Assembly (NCBI GenBank): GCA_964019165.1
Contig: OZ025280.1
Coordinates: 8,488,428-8,552,427 of the forward strand
Origin: Mastigias papua
Lineage: Eukaryota > Cnidaria > Scyphozoa > Rhizostomeae > Mastigiidae
DNA length: 64,000 bases
Reading direction: 5' to 3'
Shown here piece after piece: positions 63,228-64,000 of this stretch (the first letter of the stretch is position 1; every line of letters starts with the position of its first letter). The position numbers and the translations under genes were made by a program. Below the pieces are notes generated by a model, which saw only the letters and a list, made by a program, of their open reading frames with translations, was not told the origin of the DNA and made no database searches.

Positions 63228-64000
63228 GTATGTAGGGTGTAAATCCTCTTTTTGGGTACCCCTTACAGGCCCATTGAGAGCCAGCTTGGGTCCCATGGTT
63301 AGAAACAAAATGGACCCTTGTGGTTTCAAATTTGGTAAATGTTAGACTTGATCAACCTCAGTGTTTTGTTAATACTGAAGTTTTGCTCTATGGTATATTG
63401 TGTCCTCTTTATGGTTAAACATGCAAGACAATGATTTACCATGCAAAACAAGAACAATTACCATTTACACGGGTAATGCTGAATAGTTTTTGCTGGGGAG
63501 TAGAGAATTTTATATAGTAGGGTAAGATGACCATGCATTGCTGGAGCTTTTGCTACTTAAAAATGTTGTAAAAATGTGACAGAATTATAGATTTGTTTGG
63601 TATAGGCCTTGGATGAGTTTACTGCAAAGTTACTACAAAGAGGACACAAAATTCTTTGAAGAATATTGACCCAGGATCCATACCTAGAAATATGATAGAT
63701 ATTTCCAACAACCAACTGGATTACAATTGTAGTACATCAGCAGCATTTTCTATGCCCCATGTGGCACTTTTCTTTGGCATTCCCTTAGATAAATTTGTAG
63801 ATTGTTGTTTATGTCCTAACACTTGCACAAATGTTAATTTGTTTGGCAAAACAAAGTTAATAGTATAGGCACCTTTTATAAGATACTCTGGTCAGTAAAA
63901 TGGTAATGATGTTTGTTAGTAACAATAAGATACTCTGATCAATATTTAGTGGCAATAATAATAAAAGTGGCTTTAAGGCACTCTGGATAGTAAAGTCACA
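63228..64000. other. Probable intron or intergenic sequence
   Basis: No recognised element. A 70-codon plus-strand frame at 63656-63868 shows no domain. Near the end, the words AGATACTCTG and GCACTCTGG recur (63880-63990). Confidence 0.35.

Noticed and set aside
1..64000. CRISPR arrays, operons, rRNA or tRNA genes
   Set aside because: No regularly spaced short repeats, no cloverleaf-type gene and no prokaryotic gene arrangement were seen; tRNA-like words are retroelement primer sites.

Overview
This is an intron-bearing, AT-rich metazoan (eukaryotic) genomic window. It carries one recognisable host gene, a probable start of a second, and otherwise mostly transposable elements of many classes. 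Coding regions are split by spliceosomal introns and there is no operon structure. Half-tRNA-iMet-primed Copia, K02A2.6-like Ty3/gypsy, DIRS, Penelope-like, R4-like, BEL/Pao and 2A-bearing CR1/jockey-type elements occur together. I infer a marine invertebrate, most likely a cnidarian; no lineage-specific host gene settles this.

Layout. 0.6-1.5 kb: pogo/Tigger-like remnant. 1.46-9.9 kb: a decayed Ty3/gypsy element whose 5' LTR is split by a younger, also decayed Copia element; both keep 5-bp target duplications. 11.3-12.3 kb: a non-autonomous hAT element with an 8-bp duplication. 13.1-14.2 kb: Penelope-like element with GIY-YIG endonuclease. 14.3-16.7 kb (minus): CR1/jockey-like remnant. 17.0-21.4 kb: a nearly intact DIRS element with tyrosine recombinase, inverted ends and internal complementary region. 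22 kb: non-LTR tail.

24.5-37.5 kb (minus): PEX3, the peroxisome biogenesis factor, in five recognised exons. Its introns hold a Tc1/mariner-type MITE, a foldback element and three non-LTR fragments.

39-47 kb: a CR1-like element (plus) interrupted twice, by a near-complete 2A-motif non-LTR element (11-bp target duplication) and by a Harbinger-type MITE (TAA duplication). 47.3-51.1 kb (minus): an uninterrupted 1130-codon R4-like element with restriction-like endonuclease, flanked by TAA microsatellite on both sides. 52.3-53.0 kb: BEL/Pao integrase remnant. 53.5-57.0 kb: a jockey-like remnant with a 364-bp insertion carrying a hammerhead-like core, a near-perfect 411-bp inverted duplication, and a second, broken R4-like copy. 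57.2-61.0 kb (minus): a Copia element with matched LTRs but no integrase core; it splits an older unidentified reading frame. 62.3 kb onward: candidate 5' end of a second host gene (plus).

The window is best read as a layered insertion record around PEX3. The most intact selfish elements are the DIRS element, the 2A non-LTR element and the R4-like element. I found no evidence of a cooperating multi-gene system; the most unusual items are the 411-bp palindrome, the 2A/frameshift arrangement, the hammerhead-like core and the Copia gag that starts inside its LTR.
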